Below are positions 1 to 5,874 of a stretch of DNA of 8,909 bases, piece by piece. Both the position numbers and the translations under genes were made by a program. Source of the stretch: Chloroflexi bacterium UBA5189 (GTDB lineage: Bacteria; Chloroflexota; Limnocylindria; Limnocylindrales; CSP1-4); the NCBI GenBank assembly GCA_002413045.1, contig DHWF01000008.1, forward strand, positions 1-8,909, given 5' to 3'. The notes below the pieces were generated by a model. It did not search any database and had not been told where the DNA came from. It was given only the letters and a program-made list of their open reading frames with translations. Position 1 is the first letter of the stretch. Each line of letters opens with the position of its first letter.

Positions 1-38
1 GCGACCACGAGGAGGAGCCGTGCGCAGGTAGTTTGCAT
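1..38 (-). CDS. 5' end of a gene cut by the left window edge
   Basis: An ATG at 38-36 on the minus strand opens a frame (MQTTCARLLLVV...) that runs off the window after 12 codons. Four bases upstream, the distal end of repeat R1 reads TGAGG on this strand, a usable ribosome binding site. The gene would therefore start just after a repeat, as the small membrane gene does at the right end. The residues seen could begin a hydrophobic or signal segment, but twelve codons cannot show function, and the call rests mainly on position and the ribosome-site match. Confidence 0.35.
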   Translation of the reverse strand, partial: MQTTCARLLLVV

Positions 39-42
39 ACGT

Positions 43-74
43 CCTCAGTCAGCGTCGCTGAATGTCACGTGAGG
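43..74 (+). repeat. Directional intergenic repeat R1
   Basis: Copy R1 of the repeat family. It has the core TCAGCGT / AATGTCA around the variable centre CGCTG, and full CCTCA...TGAGG ends that form a 5-bp outer inverted repeat. The stop codon of the gene at 65-469 (TGA, complement of TCA at 65-67) lies inside it. Its other end supplies TGAGG just ahead of the truncated gene at 1-38. Confidence 0.85.
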
Positions 75-469
75 TCGGCGGGCTGATTGGCGTTCCACCA
101 TCGAAGGTCCCGGGCGTCTCGGACCGCGGACGCATCGCCGATGAGCAACGGACCCGCGTCGCGCAGGCCCGCCGCAAATATCCCTGCCTGCTTGGCCGCT
201 TCGTCCTCGCTTTCGGCGACGGCTTCCCCTAGCTGCCTGGCAGCCTCCGAACGGATGGCCCGCAAGTAGAGGAGGAGCTGGATGCGTTCGCCGCCGTCCA
301 TCGGCTCGACGTACACGGTCAGCTCGCCATCGCGTGGAACGTAGCGAGCGACCACAGCCGAGAGCGGGCTCTTGAATGTCGCGCCATCTGCAGACCGCTC
401 GTCGAGTATGTAGCCCAGCGGGACAAGCACCGGCGTGAAGGCCGCTTCGATCGCATCCCCGACCGTCAT
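65..469 (-). CDS. Uncharacterised 134-aa soluble protein
   Basis: I do not recognise a family. The product is acidic, with no signal peptide or membrane segment. It has a predicted alpha/beta first half (MTVGDAIEAAFTPVL..., then strands ending near 'GELTVYVEPM') and a charged helical second half rich in Ala, Glu and Arg, ending 'RDLRWWNANQPADLT'. Start choice is uncertain: ATG at 469 is taken here, but an in-frame GTG at 478 is equally possible and neither has a clear Shine-Dalgarno site. The gene fills its unit: its stop lies inside repeat R1 and its start is about 24 bases from R2, leaving little room for a private promoter. It is probably read from upstream on the minus strand or from a promoter overlapping R2. 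Confidence 0.75.
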   Translation of the reverse strand: MTVGDAIEAAFTPVLVPLGYILDERSADGATFKSPLSAVVARYVPRDGELTVYVEPMDGGERIQLLLYLRAIRSEAARQLGEAVAESEDEAAKQAGIFAAGLRDAGPLLIGDASAVRDARDLRWWNANQPADLT

Positions 470-492
470 GACGACCACGTTACGTCGTGCAC

Positions 493-524
493 GTTCGCTC
501 AGCGTGCGCGAATGTCACGTGAGG
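493..524 (+). repeat. Directional intergenic repeat R2
   Basis: Copy R2, with core CTCAGCGT, centre GCGCG and AATGTCACGTGAGG. The right half equals R1 exactly, while the left flank is of the other subtype (TTCGCT instead of CTCAGT). It lies between the cyclase gene and the unknown 134-aa gene. Confidence 0.85.
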
Positions 525-542
525 AACTTGCCGGGTCGGCTT

Positions 543-569
543 GGCCTTGGGCAACGTGGGTCAAGGGCC
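543..569 (-). terminator. Imperfect hairpin after the cyclase gene
   Basis: About 8 bases past the stop of the cyclase gene, GGCC-(C)-TTG on the minus strand pairs with CAAGGCC. This gives a 7-bp stem with one bulged base and a loop of about 12 bases. No T-run follows, so if it ends transcription it is not a classical intrinsic terminator. Confidence 0.3.
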
Positions 570-576
570 GCGGGCC

Positions 577-1383
577 TCATGCTCGGGTTTGCAGCAACTC
601 GAACAGGCGGATCGGGGTCGAGAACCCCTTGAGCCTCCGCTCATGACCCGCATCGAAGGTAAAGCCGTTCGTGCGCCCGAGTTCGAACACGACGTCCGAG
701 GTCAGGATCTGACCCGCCTCGGCGGCGGCGCAGACCCGGCTGGCAAGCGTGACCGTTGCGCCGAAGAGGTCGTCATTGTGGTCAACGGGTTCGCCTGCCG
801 CGATCCCGATCCGGACTCGCAGGGCGGGTTCGTCGCCTTCCGGAACCCTTGCGGCGAACCCAGCCTCGATGGCCAGGGAGCACGACAGCGCGTTCGAGAC
901 GTTTTCGAAGGACGCCATGATCCCGTCGCCCGTGTGTTTGACCTCGCGTCCCCGGGCGGTGACGAGGGCTCGTCTGATGATCAGGTCGTGCTCGGTGAGG
1001 AGGACCATGTACGCCGCTTCCCCGACAGCCTCAAGGAGGCTCGTGGAACCTTCTAGGTCGGTGAAGAGGATGGCGCGGAACGGGTTCTCGCCGCCGTGAT
1101 CCACGGGATCGTTGATCTTGCCCAGGAACCGCAAGATGTTGTCTTCCGATACGGCAATGATCTCGTTCGGGATGAGCCCGTGCGTCTCACGGTGGACCGC
1201 GGTTAGCGACTCGGCGGCAGGCGCTTGCGCCAGACAGAAGGCCTCGCCCTGATCGGGATCGAACCAGTAAGCCAGGAACTTGACACTGTGCTTCGCTGCG
1301 GCGGCCACGTCGCTCATGTGGGCCTGGGCGACGTCCTCGGCCTTGACCCCGGGAATGTCATGGCGGTCCATGAAGAGTGGCAT
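577..1383 (-). CDS. DUF4242 domain fused to class III adenylate/guanylate cyclase
   Basis: A 268-aa soluble protein with two parts. Residues 1-78 (MPLFMDRHDIPGVKAEDV... HGLIPNEIIAV) match the small DUF4242 ferredoxin-like domain. Residues 101-265 are a class III nucleotide cyclase catalytic domain, which makes cyclic AMP or GMP from ATP or GTP. Visible motifs are FTDLEGST (first metal Asp, D109), KHTGDG (second metal Asp, D153, with K149 nearby) and DDLFGATVTLASR (D205, R216). The position usually held by a transition-state Asn in the last motif is Thr (about T212), as in many bacterial relatives, so activity is likely but not certain. ATG at 1383 has AAGAGGT seven bases upstream. A 6-bp inverted repeat (CGAGGC/GCCTCG, 1415-1433) lies in the leader. 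DUF4242 may sense a ligand or metal; that is inference. Confidence 0.88.
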   Translation of the reverse strand: MPLFMDRHDIPGVKAEDVAQAHMSDVAAAAKHSVKFLAYWFDPDQGEAFCLAQAPAAESLTAVHRETHGLIPNEIIAVSEDNILRFLGKINDPVDHGGENPFRAILFTDLEGSTSLLEAVGEAAYMVLLTEHDLIIRRALVTARGREVKHTGDGIMASFENVSNALSCSLAIEAGFAARVPEGDEPALRVRIGIAAGEPVDHNDDLFGATVTLASRVCAAAEAGQILTSDVVFELGRTNGFTFDAGHERRLKGFSTPIRLFELLQTRA

Positions 1384-1498
1384 GTTGCTACCTCTTGGCG
1401 AAGAGCGTCAGCGTCGAGGCTACATCGGCCTCGCGGGTGCAGTCAGACCGTCGACAGCCCTGCTAGGCCGGATCGGCCCCTCGTACGATCTCCATGTC

Positions 1499-1530
1499 GC
1501 TCGCTCAGCGTGCGGCAATGTCACGTGGTC
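1499..1530 (+). repeat. Directional intergenic repeat R3
   Basis: Copy R3: CGCTCAGCGT, centre GCGGC, then AATGTCACGTG. The distal end is diverged (GTC instead of AGG). It lies 115 bases upstream of the cyclase start and about 290 bases beyond the stop of the nucleotidyltransferase gene. Confidence 0.8.
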
Positions 1531-1821
1531 CAGTCGTGACGCCGAAACGCAGCGCACCCCAGGGCACTCCAACATCCGTACTCGCGAGATCGGCCGGCCG
1601 ACATCAGGGCCAGACAGTAGTCCGGGACTTGCTCCGAAGCTGACCCATTGTCACGTCGAAGACCCAGCAGCCTGGAGTCGGCAGGCGGGCGGTAGACGGG
1701 GTAGTCATTCCCAAATCCGCCGATCGGGATGGTGGTGATGCGCGATGAGATCGCGGGGGCGAGCGACCACGACCGTGGACGCAGGGGCCGCACCATCTAC
1801 CACCCAAGATGTAGGGCGAGC
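1531..1821. other. Gap without a convincing gene
   Basis: These 291 bases lie between R3 and the nucleotidyltransferase gene. They hold a possible degenerate repeat half around 1647-1658 (TTGTCACGTCGAAG), small palindromes at 1590-1597 (GGCCGGCC) and 1766-1777 (CCACG AC CGTGG), and one arm of the inverted duplication at 1734-1764. A 91-codon minus-strand frame (1796 to 1521, ATG start, stop inside R3) fits the pattern of genes that end in repeats. However, it lacks a good ribosome site and resembles nothing I know. It could be a decayed gene or a small orphan gene. Confidence 0.5.
1734..1764 (+). repeat. Inverted duplication, arm A (pairs with 2056-2086)
   Basis: Bases 1734-1755 (22 nt) are the exact reverse complement of 2065-2086 inside the nucleotidyltransferase gene. 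Similarity continues to 31 nt with two mismatches. This arm also contains its own small palindrome CGCGAT GAG ATCGCG (1741-1755). Confidence 0.85.
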
Positions 1822-2574
1822 CTATGTCGGCAGGGTGAGACGCTCCACGTGCTCGGCCAGCCGCTCCGCTGCGCCCATGGCAATCTCGGCGCTGGCGCCG
1901 CGCTGCCGAGCGAGCGCCGCGTCGATGACGCTCGGTTCCACGTAGCGTTCGGCCGCCCACTCGCCGGCCTCGATCTTGGAGGTGATCCGCCCCGTCTCGG
2001 CGAACAGCCAGACTCGCGCGCTCGTCAGGACGAGATACTCCGCGGAAGCGTGGGTGCGCGCCCACGCGATCTCATCGCGCATCACCGACAGGACGGTCTC
2101 AGCCGGGATCGCGGCGAGCGTCACCAGCGGCGGCGGTCCCACGACCGCGAGCCCGCGGGCCCGGCAGACGGCCAGATGAAGGACGAGATCGGTGTCGCCC
2201 GCACGCGTCCGGCCATCCACGACCTTGTCCGCGCTGGTCGCTCCAGCGGTCGTCACGTGGACCTGGAACCGTGGCGCCGGCAACTCGGGCGCTACGGCCT
2301 CGCTCGCCGTCATCAGGCTCAACTCGAGGCCGTTCGCCGGGTAGGGCGAGGAGGCGAGGGCATGGGCGACCCGGCGTAGCTGCTGGTCTGACAGTTCTCC
2401 TCGGCTCAGCGCCAGGATGTCGAGATCGCTCTGGTGCCAGCGGAAGCCGCCGAGCACGGCGGAGCCGTGGAGATAGACCGCCACGAGGTCCTCACCGAGC
2501 GCATTGCTGAGCGCGCGACCCACGGCCCGCGCGGCCACATACGGGCTATCCGGAGTCTGGCCACGCTGTGACAT
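1822..2574 (-). CDS. AadA-like aminoglycoside nucleotidyltransferase, ANT(3'')/ANT(9) type
   Basis: A 250-aa cytoplasmic enzyme of the family that adenylylates streptomycin or spectinomycin from ATP. The N-terminal nucleotidyltransferase core shows YLHGSAVLGGFRWHQSDLDI, with G37-S38 and metal ligands D50 and D52. 'GLELSLM' supplies E84, at the place of the catalytic base in AadA. 'GDTDLVLHLAVCRARGLAVVGP' matches the AadA linker. The C-terminal helical aminoglycoside-binding domain (about 155-230) shows 'VLTSARVWLFAETGRITSK' then 'EAGEWAAER', as in AadA. Length is near the usual 260 aa. ATG at 2574 follows GAGGAG by four to five bases. Substrate is inference: chromosomal members may have other alcohol substrates. 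The gene sits alone in its unit, 26 bases from R4, with about 290 bases without a clear gene behind it. No symbol is given because identity to named alleles cannot be measured here. Confidence 0.88.
   Translation of the reverse strand: MSQRGQTPDSPYVAARAVGRALSNALGEDLVAVYLHGSAVLGGFRWHQSDLDILALSRGELSDQQLRRVAHALASSPYPANGLELSLMTASEAVAPELPAPRFQVHVTTAGATSADKVVDGRTRAGDTDLVLHLAVCRARGLAVVGPPPLVTLAAIPAETVLSVMRDEIAWARTHASAEYLVLTSARVWLFAETGRITSKIEAGEWAAERYVEPSVIDAALARQRGASAEIAMGAAERLAEHVERLTLPT
2056..2086 (-). repeat. Inverted duplication, arm B (inside nucleotidyltransferase gene)
   Basis: This is the reverse-complement partner of 1734-1764, with 22 nt perfect at 2065-2086. On the minus strand it codes VMRDEIAWAR (residues 164-173), part of the helical domain, so this copy is under coding constraint and is the likely source of the intergenic copy. 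Confidence 0.85.
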
Positions 2575-2600
2575 CGGTCTCCTCGGGCACCTCGTGGCCT

Positions 2601-2632
2601 CCTCAGTCAGCGTTCGCGAATGTCATCCGAGG
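2601..2632 (+). repeat. Directional intergenic repeat R4
   Basis: Copy R4: CCTCAGTCAGCGT, centre TCGCG, AATGTCATCCGAGG. It carries the stop (TCA at 2623-2625) of the SnoaL-like gene to its right, and lies 26 bases upstream of the nucleotidyltransferase start on its left. It is among the copies closest to the consensus. Confidence 0.88.
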
Positions 2633-3063
2633 TTGTCGACCGCTTCGGGAGCCCGACGTCCGGTGAGCTGCTCATAGAAGCCCGCTCCGTCCGTCATCGC
2701 CCAGGTCGTCGCGACTCGACCGTCGCGGACCCGGTTGAACATCATCTCGTGCACGACGACCCGCTTTCCCGTGGGCTCGACGTCGAAGTAGCGCCCGGTG
2801 TGCGTTGCGGAGACGGTGCAGACGCACGCGACCATGTCATCGTCGGCAACGATCTGGAGGAACTCGGTGTGCTTGTCGGGGAACGCCGACCGATGGGCCT
2901 CCATCGTCGGCCGCTCGTCGTCAAGCGTCGCGAAGTCACCGGCCTCGCCCTCCGGGCCATACTCACGCCAGTCGTCGGTGAGGCAGGAAGCAAAGCCCTC
3001 GATATCCCCGCGGTTGTACGCCGCCCACGCGCGCCGAAGCAGATCTGCGTACGGGTGCTCCAC
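2623..3063 (-). CDS. SnoaL-like polyketide-cyclase-fold protein (ester cyclase type)
   Basis: About 146 aa, the usual size for a single SnoaL/NTF2-fold domain, which forms a cone-shaped hydrophobic pocket for small ligands. Family hallmarks are the N-terminal helices (YADLLRRAWAAYNRGDIEGF), 'AFPDKHTEF', 'THTGRYFDVEPTGKRVVV' and the closing strands 'RVRDGRVATTWAMTDGAGFYEQL'. No signal or membrane segment is present. Start: a strong GGAGGAGGG at 3068-3076 favours GTG at 3063; TTG at 3066 or ATG at 3078 are possible but would overlap or precede that site. The stop is inside R4. It is divergently arranged with a second SnoaL-like gene about 150 bases away. The reaction is not predictable: family members include cyclases, isomerases, hydrolases and non-enzymes. 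Confidence 0.87.
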   Translation of the reverse strand: MEHPYADLLRRAWAAYNRGDIEGFASCLTDDWREYGPEGEAGDFATLDDERPTMEAHRSAFPDKHTEFLQIVADDDMVACVCTVSATHTGRYFDVEPTGKRVVVHEMMFNRVRDGRVATTWAMTDGAGFYEQLTGRRAPEAVDNLG

Positions 3064-3127
3064 CAATCCCTCCTCCATCAATCTCGGGGCAAGGCCACGA
3101 GCCCCGTCACCTGTGCGGTCGGGGGAG

Positions 3128-3139
3128 CTAGGCTCCTAG
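3128..3139. promoter_or_regulatory. Small palindrome between divergent SnoaL-like genes
   Basis: CTAGG CT CCTAG is a perfect inverted repeat in the 148-bp space between the two divergent starts (3063 and 3212). The position suits an operator serving both promoters, but no -35/-10 pair is clear and no regulator is nearby. Confidence 0.25.
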
Positions 3140-3211
3140 GGCCAAAGGCAGGTGTCTCGGCTCGCTAGCATCATCGTTGCCAGCCGAGGTGCGCGCAATC
3201 GGGAGGAGCCG

Positions 3212-3667
3212 GTGGTCGAGCCGAGTGGTCGGGAGATCGTGGAGCGGTTCGCCCGCGCGGTGGAGGAAAAGGACCTCGATACCCAGGAATCGTTGCTCGC
3301 CGACGATGTCGTCCAGGACATGCCGCAGTCGGGCGAACGGATCCGCGGCAAAGCGAACTGGCTCGCGGTCGCTCGGAACTACCCGGGCGGTGTGGGCACG
3401 GTCGCCCCAGGCAGCGGTCGGCTCATCGGTGCTGAGGACCAGTGGCTCCTTACCCCGACCTTCAGCGTCATGCGAATCGAGGGCTCTGGCAACGTCTACA
3501 CGTATGCCGGAACGATCACGTACTCGAACGGTGAGACGTGGCACATGGTCTGGATCGTGGAGCTGCAGGACGGCAAGATCGCCAGGGCCGAGACCTGGTA
3601 CGCCGCTCCGTTCGAGGCTCCAGCCTGGCGCGCGCAGTGGGCCGAGACGATCCCGAAGAAGACCTGA
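3212..3667 (+). CDS. SnoaL-like / NTF2-family protein
   Basis: 151 aa, the only plus-strand gene in the window. N-terminal helix (GREIVERFARAVEEKDLDTQESLLADDVVQDMPQ) is followed by the curved sheet of the NTF2 fold: 'GSGNVYTYAGTITYSNGETWHMVWIVEL' and 'DGKIARAETWYAAPFEAPAWR'. It resembles the many small 'nuclear transport factor 2 family' proteins of soil bacteria; ligand and reaction are unknown. The start is GTG at 3212, five bases after GGAGG (3202-3206). A longer frame to GTG 3152 adds 20 residues with no fold support. The TGA stop at 3665-3667 is three bases before repeat R5, so this gene abuts a repeat even though it runs opposite to the others. Together with its divergent neighbour it fills the R4-R5 unit. 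Confidence 0.87.
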   Translation: MVEPSGREIVERFARAVEEKDLDTQESLLADDVVQDMPQSGERIRGKANWLAVARNYPGGVGTVAPGSGRLIGAEDQWLLTPTFSVMRIEGSGNVYTYAGTITYSNGETWHMVWIVELQDGKIARAETWYAAPFEAPAWRAQWAETIPKKT

Positions 3668-3670
3668 TCC

Positions 3671-3702
3671 CTTCGGTCAGCGTCGCTGAATGTCACTCGT
3701 CA
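3671..3702 (+). repeat. Directional intergenic repeat R5
   Basis: Copy R5: TCGGTCAGCGT, centre CGCTG (as in R1), AATGTCACTCGTC. The core is conserved and both flanks are diverged. It follows a plus-strand gene yet keeps the same orientation as all other copies. Its distal end overlaps the left arm of the hairpin at 3698-3718. Confidence 0.82.
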
Positions 3703-3718
3703 AGTCTGCGACTTGACG
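3698..3718. terminator. Perfect 9-bp hairpin after the plus-strand SnoaL-like gene
   Basis: CGTCAAGTC, loop TGC, GACTTGACG is a perfect 9-bp stem 30 bases past the stop at 3667, partly overlapping R5. It is a plausible transcription end or RNA 3' stabiliser for the plus-strand gene, but no T-run follows. Confidence 0.4.
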
Positions 3719-3835
3719 GGCAAGGCGGGCAGCTCCGAAACGTCAGGGCAAGATGCTCGCCCGAACGTCGTGAGCACGACATCCGCCACCTCCACGCGAT
3801 GCGGACATCCTGAGGCGCATAAGGTCCAGGCCCGT

Positions 3836-3857
3836 AACACGATGCTTGCATCGTGTT
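3836..3857. terminator. Perfect 10-bp inverted repeat
   Basis: AACACGATGC TT GCATCGTGTT has ten complementary pairs with a two-base centre (as RNA, nine pairs and a CUUG-type loop). It is the second hairpin downstream of the lipoprotein gene on the minus strand. There is no T-run; it may be a symmetric protein-binding site instead. Confidence 0.4.
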
Positions 3858-3905
3858 GGCTAGGGCGCTACGAAATAGGCCAAGAAGGGCAACCAGACGA
3901 GGACG

Positions 3906-3946
3906 GCACAACGCCGGCGGAGCAGCTGCCCTCACCGGCGTTGTGC
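3906..3946 (-). terminator. 12-bp GC-rich hairpin ending the sigma-factor operon
   Basis: The arms GCACAACGCCGG (3906-3917) and CCGGCGTTGTGC (3935-3946) are perfectly complementary over 12 bp, with a 17-base loop. The stem starts 18 bases after the lipoprotein stop codon, the usual place for an intrinsic terminator. A pyrimidine-rich stretch (CGTCCTCGTCTGG), not a T-run, follows on the minus strand. Confidence 0.55.
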
Positions 3947-3964
3947 GATCTCGTTTCCGAAGAG

Positions 3965-4699
3965 TTACGGAGTTCGGTTGATCTGGATCGAAGCTAGCAC
4001 GGCTTGCTGCGCCGCAAGATCGCTTGCCGATGTACCGGGATAGTGGAACGCGTCGACGACAACTCGTTCGCCGCTGACGTCAACGATGTACAGATCAAAG
4101 CTCTGTCCGACGGCGAAACCGAATCTGTCTACGTTGCCTGCGTCACCAAACATGTCGAACGTGCCGTCGGCGCCGAGCGCCGGAATTGCGAACTGCAAGT
4201 GCTTCGCCGGGAGGCTGTCGATGGTCATATCGGCCGCTTCCGTCGCTCCCCAGGCGGGGTCACCGACGATCGCAGCCGCGAGATCGGCGGCCGTCGGTCC
4301 GACCGAGGGGCTGAAGACACCGGCTCCGATCGAGCGGGGATCCTTGAATGCATTAGAGACCGTGTAGAACCGGATCGCCATCCCACCAGGCGGCTGGTTC
4401 CCCTTGGGGCCAAGCACGACCCAGTCGGACGAGGCGCTCCAGCCGGCAGGAACCATCACAGTGAGGTGGCTCTGGAGCCCGCTGCCCACGGTGTACCGGC
4501 CATTGAGACTTGTCTGGCCATTCAGCGTCGGAAAGGCTGCGGTTGGTGCTGCGGTTGGTGCGGCGGTCGGCGCAGCCGCCGGAATTGGAGCCGACGTCCG
4601 CGTCGGACTTGGCGTGCCGGCGGCCGTCGAGCACGCACTTGTCAGAGCTGCGACCGCGATCGTGACCGCCAGCGTGGATCCGTGTCGATAACCACCCAT
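3965..4699 (-). CDS. Secreted lipoprotein, last gene of the ECF sigma operon
   Basis: 244 aa. The N-terminus is a lipoprotein signal (MGGYRHGSTLAVTIAVAALTSAC) with C23 as the lipidated cysteine, so the mature protein is anchored outside the membrane. A linker of Pro, Thr and Ala follows (about 24-58, with an AAPT repeat). Then comes a globular domain of about 180 residues of unknown family ('LQSHLTVMVPAGWSAS', 'LPAKHLQFAIPALG', 'SFDLYIVDVSGERVVVDAFHYPG'). ATG at 4699 is chosen because AAGGAGG lies eight bases upstream and the signal peptide begins there; a GTG at 4825 overlapping the previous stop would put 42 non-signal residues first. It lies 122 bases after the propeller gene and is probably co-transcribed. 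It may be the envelope target or sensor partner of the sigma system; that is inference. Confidence 0.82.
   Translation of the reverse strand: MGGYRHGSTLAVTIAVAALTSACSTAAGTPSPTRTSAPIPAAAPTAAPTAAPTAAFPTLNGQTSLNGRYTVGSGLQSHLTVMVPAGWSASSDWVVLGPKGNQPPGGMAIRFYTVSNAFKDPRSIGAGVFSPSVGPTAADLAAAIVGDPAWGATEAADMTIDSLPAKHLQFAIPALGADGTFDMFGDAGNVDRFGFAVGQSFDLYIVDVSGERVVVDAFHYPGTSASDLAAQQAVLASIQINRTP
4536..4571 (-). repeat. 12-bp tandem repeat coding the lipoprotein linker
   Basis: Three adjacent 12-base units (GCTGCGGTTGGT with small changes) encode the repeating Ala-Ala-Pro-Thr linker between lipid anchor and domain. The unit is in frame, so copy-number change would alter linker length without breaking the gene. 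Confidence 0.8.
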
Positions 4700-4821
4700 T
4701 TCGTGACCCTCCTTCTTCGGGATCGTGTTGTGGAGAGCAGGGGTCCTCACGGGACCACCGGTTGCACCGAGACGACGGGGTCGCCCGGGACAGCTGTCGC
4801 TACCGAGGAGCTGCGCCGCCG

Positions 4822-5874
4822 TCACGGGAACAGCGGCTGCCAGGAGACGTCAGCCCAGCCCGGCCAAGACCGGTCGTTGATGACCGGCACGTCATCGACG
4901 ACCGTGATCGACTCGAAGGGGATCTCAGCAGCGACCGCTTGAATCGAGAAATGCGCGCCGTCAACGTCCGTCATGAGGAGGACCTGCGCGCCATCTGGCG
5001 ACCAGGCCGAGATGGCGTATGGGTAGCGACTGAGCTGGATGGCCTGCGCATCCGCGCCGTCCGGGCTCGCGACCGTGAGTACGCCAAGCTTCAGCCAAGC
5101 CAGCCGATCGCCGGTCGGCGACAGGATCGCGCCGTTCGCCGGATTCGGAGCGGAGAAGTCTTCGATGGTGGGGTCGCCCGCGACGCTGTGGGGCGTCGAA
5201 CCATCCATGCCGCGCACGACCACGACGCCCCCGTCGGCGCCGCCAACGAGATAGGCCAATCGCGTGCTATCCGAGGACCAGCGGGGGCACATGACCGGCC
5301 CAGATCCTGGAACGAAGATCCGAGCGATTTCGGACGCGACCCCGTTGGCATCGACGCCGTCCACGACGATGTCGCGGCCATCGCGGCCATCGCCCGGGAT
5401 GGCCGCGCTGAAGGCGAGCCGTCGGCCGTCGGGCGAGAAGACCGGACAGACGTTCCAAGCTATGTCCGCTCCGGGTCCGGCAACGAGGATGGGCGCTGCG
5501 CCCGCACGAACCAGATAGATGTCGCTCCCCCACCGTGTGTTGGAAGTGCTCGAGCTCTGGTGAGGCGCGGTCGAGTAGGCGATCCATCCGTTGGACATGC
5601 CGGATGGTGGGATGGGCGCGGGCGGCCGGATCAGAGCGCCGACACCGGCGATGGCGCCGAGCAGCGCGGCGAACACCACGAGGACCACCGCCCAGCGCAA
5701 GCGCGGCGAGGCGCCGATCCAGGCGTCGAGCGGACGCCGGCCGAATCGGCGAGCCTGACCGACACCGGCAACCTTGACCAACGTCGTTGCCAGCACGCGT
5801 TCCGGTGCCCGCGCGGGCGCCGCTGCGCGCAGCCAATCGGTAACCACGAACTCGAGGTCGTGCCGGTCGGTCAT
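4822..5874 (-). CDS. Membrane-anchored TolB-like beta-propeller, probable anti-sigma partner
   Basis: 350 aa. A cytoplasmic N-terminus (1-59) precedes one membrane helix (about 60-83, WAVVLVVFAALLGAIAGVGAL), and an external domain follows. That domain carries repeated PD40/TolB-like blades: CPVFSPDGRRLAFS (143-156), CPRWSSDSTRLAYL (196-209), GAILSPTGDRLAWL (248-261) and ISAWSPDGAQVLLM (288-301). Position and layout suit a transmembrane anti-sigma factor that holds the neighbouring sigma factor and senses something outside. The N-terminus lacks the zinc motif (HxxxCxxC) of classical ZAS anti-sigma domains, so the role is inferred. The ATG overlaps the sigma stop in ATGA, indicating translational coupling. 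Confidence 0.83.
   Translation of the reverse strand: MTDRHDLEFVVTDWLRAAAPARAPERVLATTLVKVAGVGQARRFGRRPLDAWIGASPRLRWAVVLVVFAALLGAIAGVGALIRPPAPIPPSGMSNGWIAYSTAPHQSSSTSNTRWGSDIYLVRAGAAPILVAGPGADIAWNVCPVFSPDGRRLAFSAAIPGDGRDGRDIVVDGVDANGVASEIARIFVPGSGPVMCPRWSSDSTRLAYLVGGADGGVVVVRGMDGSTPHSVAGDPTIEDFSAPNPANGAILSPTGDRLAWLKLGVLTVASPDGADAQAIQLSRYPYAISAWSPDGAQVLLMTDVDGAHFSIQAVAAEIPFESITVVDDVPVINDRSWPGWADVSWQPLFP

Larger units (their letters stand above)
3703..3964. other. Non-coding convergent region with stacked inverted repeats
   Basis: These 260 bases between the plus-strand SnoaL-like gene and the lipoprotein gene hold no credible gene. They carry three further perfect inverted repeats after the 3698-3718 hairpin: 3767-3780 (GTCGTG AG CACGAC), 3836-3857 and 3906-3946. 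The region may be a bidirectional terminator zone, a small RNA or a decayed segment. Confidence 0.55.

Noticed and set aside
435..632. Plus-strand small frames carrying the peptide SVRECHV
   Set aside because: These are translations of the repeat itself (as in 435-632, 1225-1539, 7699-7902), not genes. The peptide may still be a handy tag for finding mis-annotated copies in databases.
1407..1416. GTCAGCGTCG upstream of the cyclase gene, matching the left half of R1
   Set aside because: Only ten bases match and the AATGTCA half is absent, so it may be chance.
1521..1796. 91-codon minus-strand frame ending in R3
   Set aside because: It ends at the repeat's TGA like real genes, but one of three frames must do so. 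It has no good ribosome site and no recognisable family. Kept only as a possibility in the gap entry.
3693..3935. 80-codon minus-strand frame ending in R5
   Set aside because: It spans three strong inverted repeats, has a GTG start without a ribosome site, and its composition (many Arg, Ser, Pro, Cys) looks non-coding.
4699..4825. Longer lipoprotein start at GTG 4825 overlapping the propeller stop
   Set aside because: It would place 42 non-hydrophobic residues before an evident signal peptide, and a strong AAGGAGG precedes the ATG at 4699.
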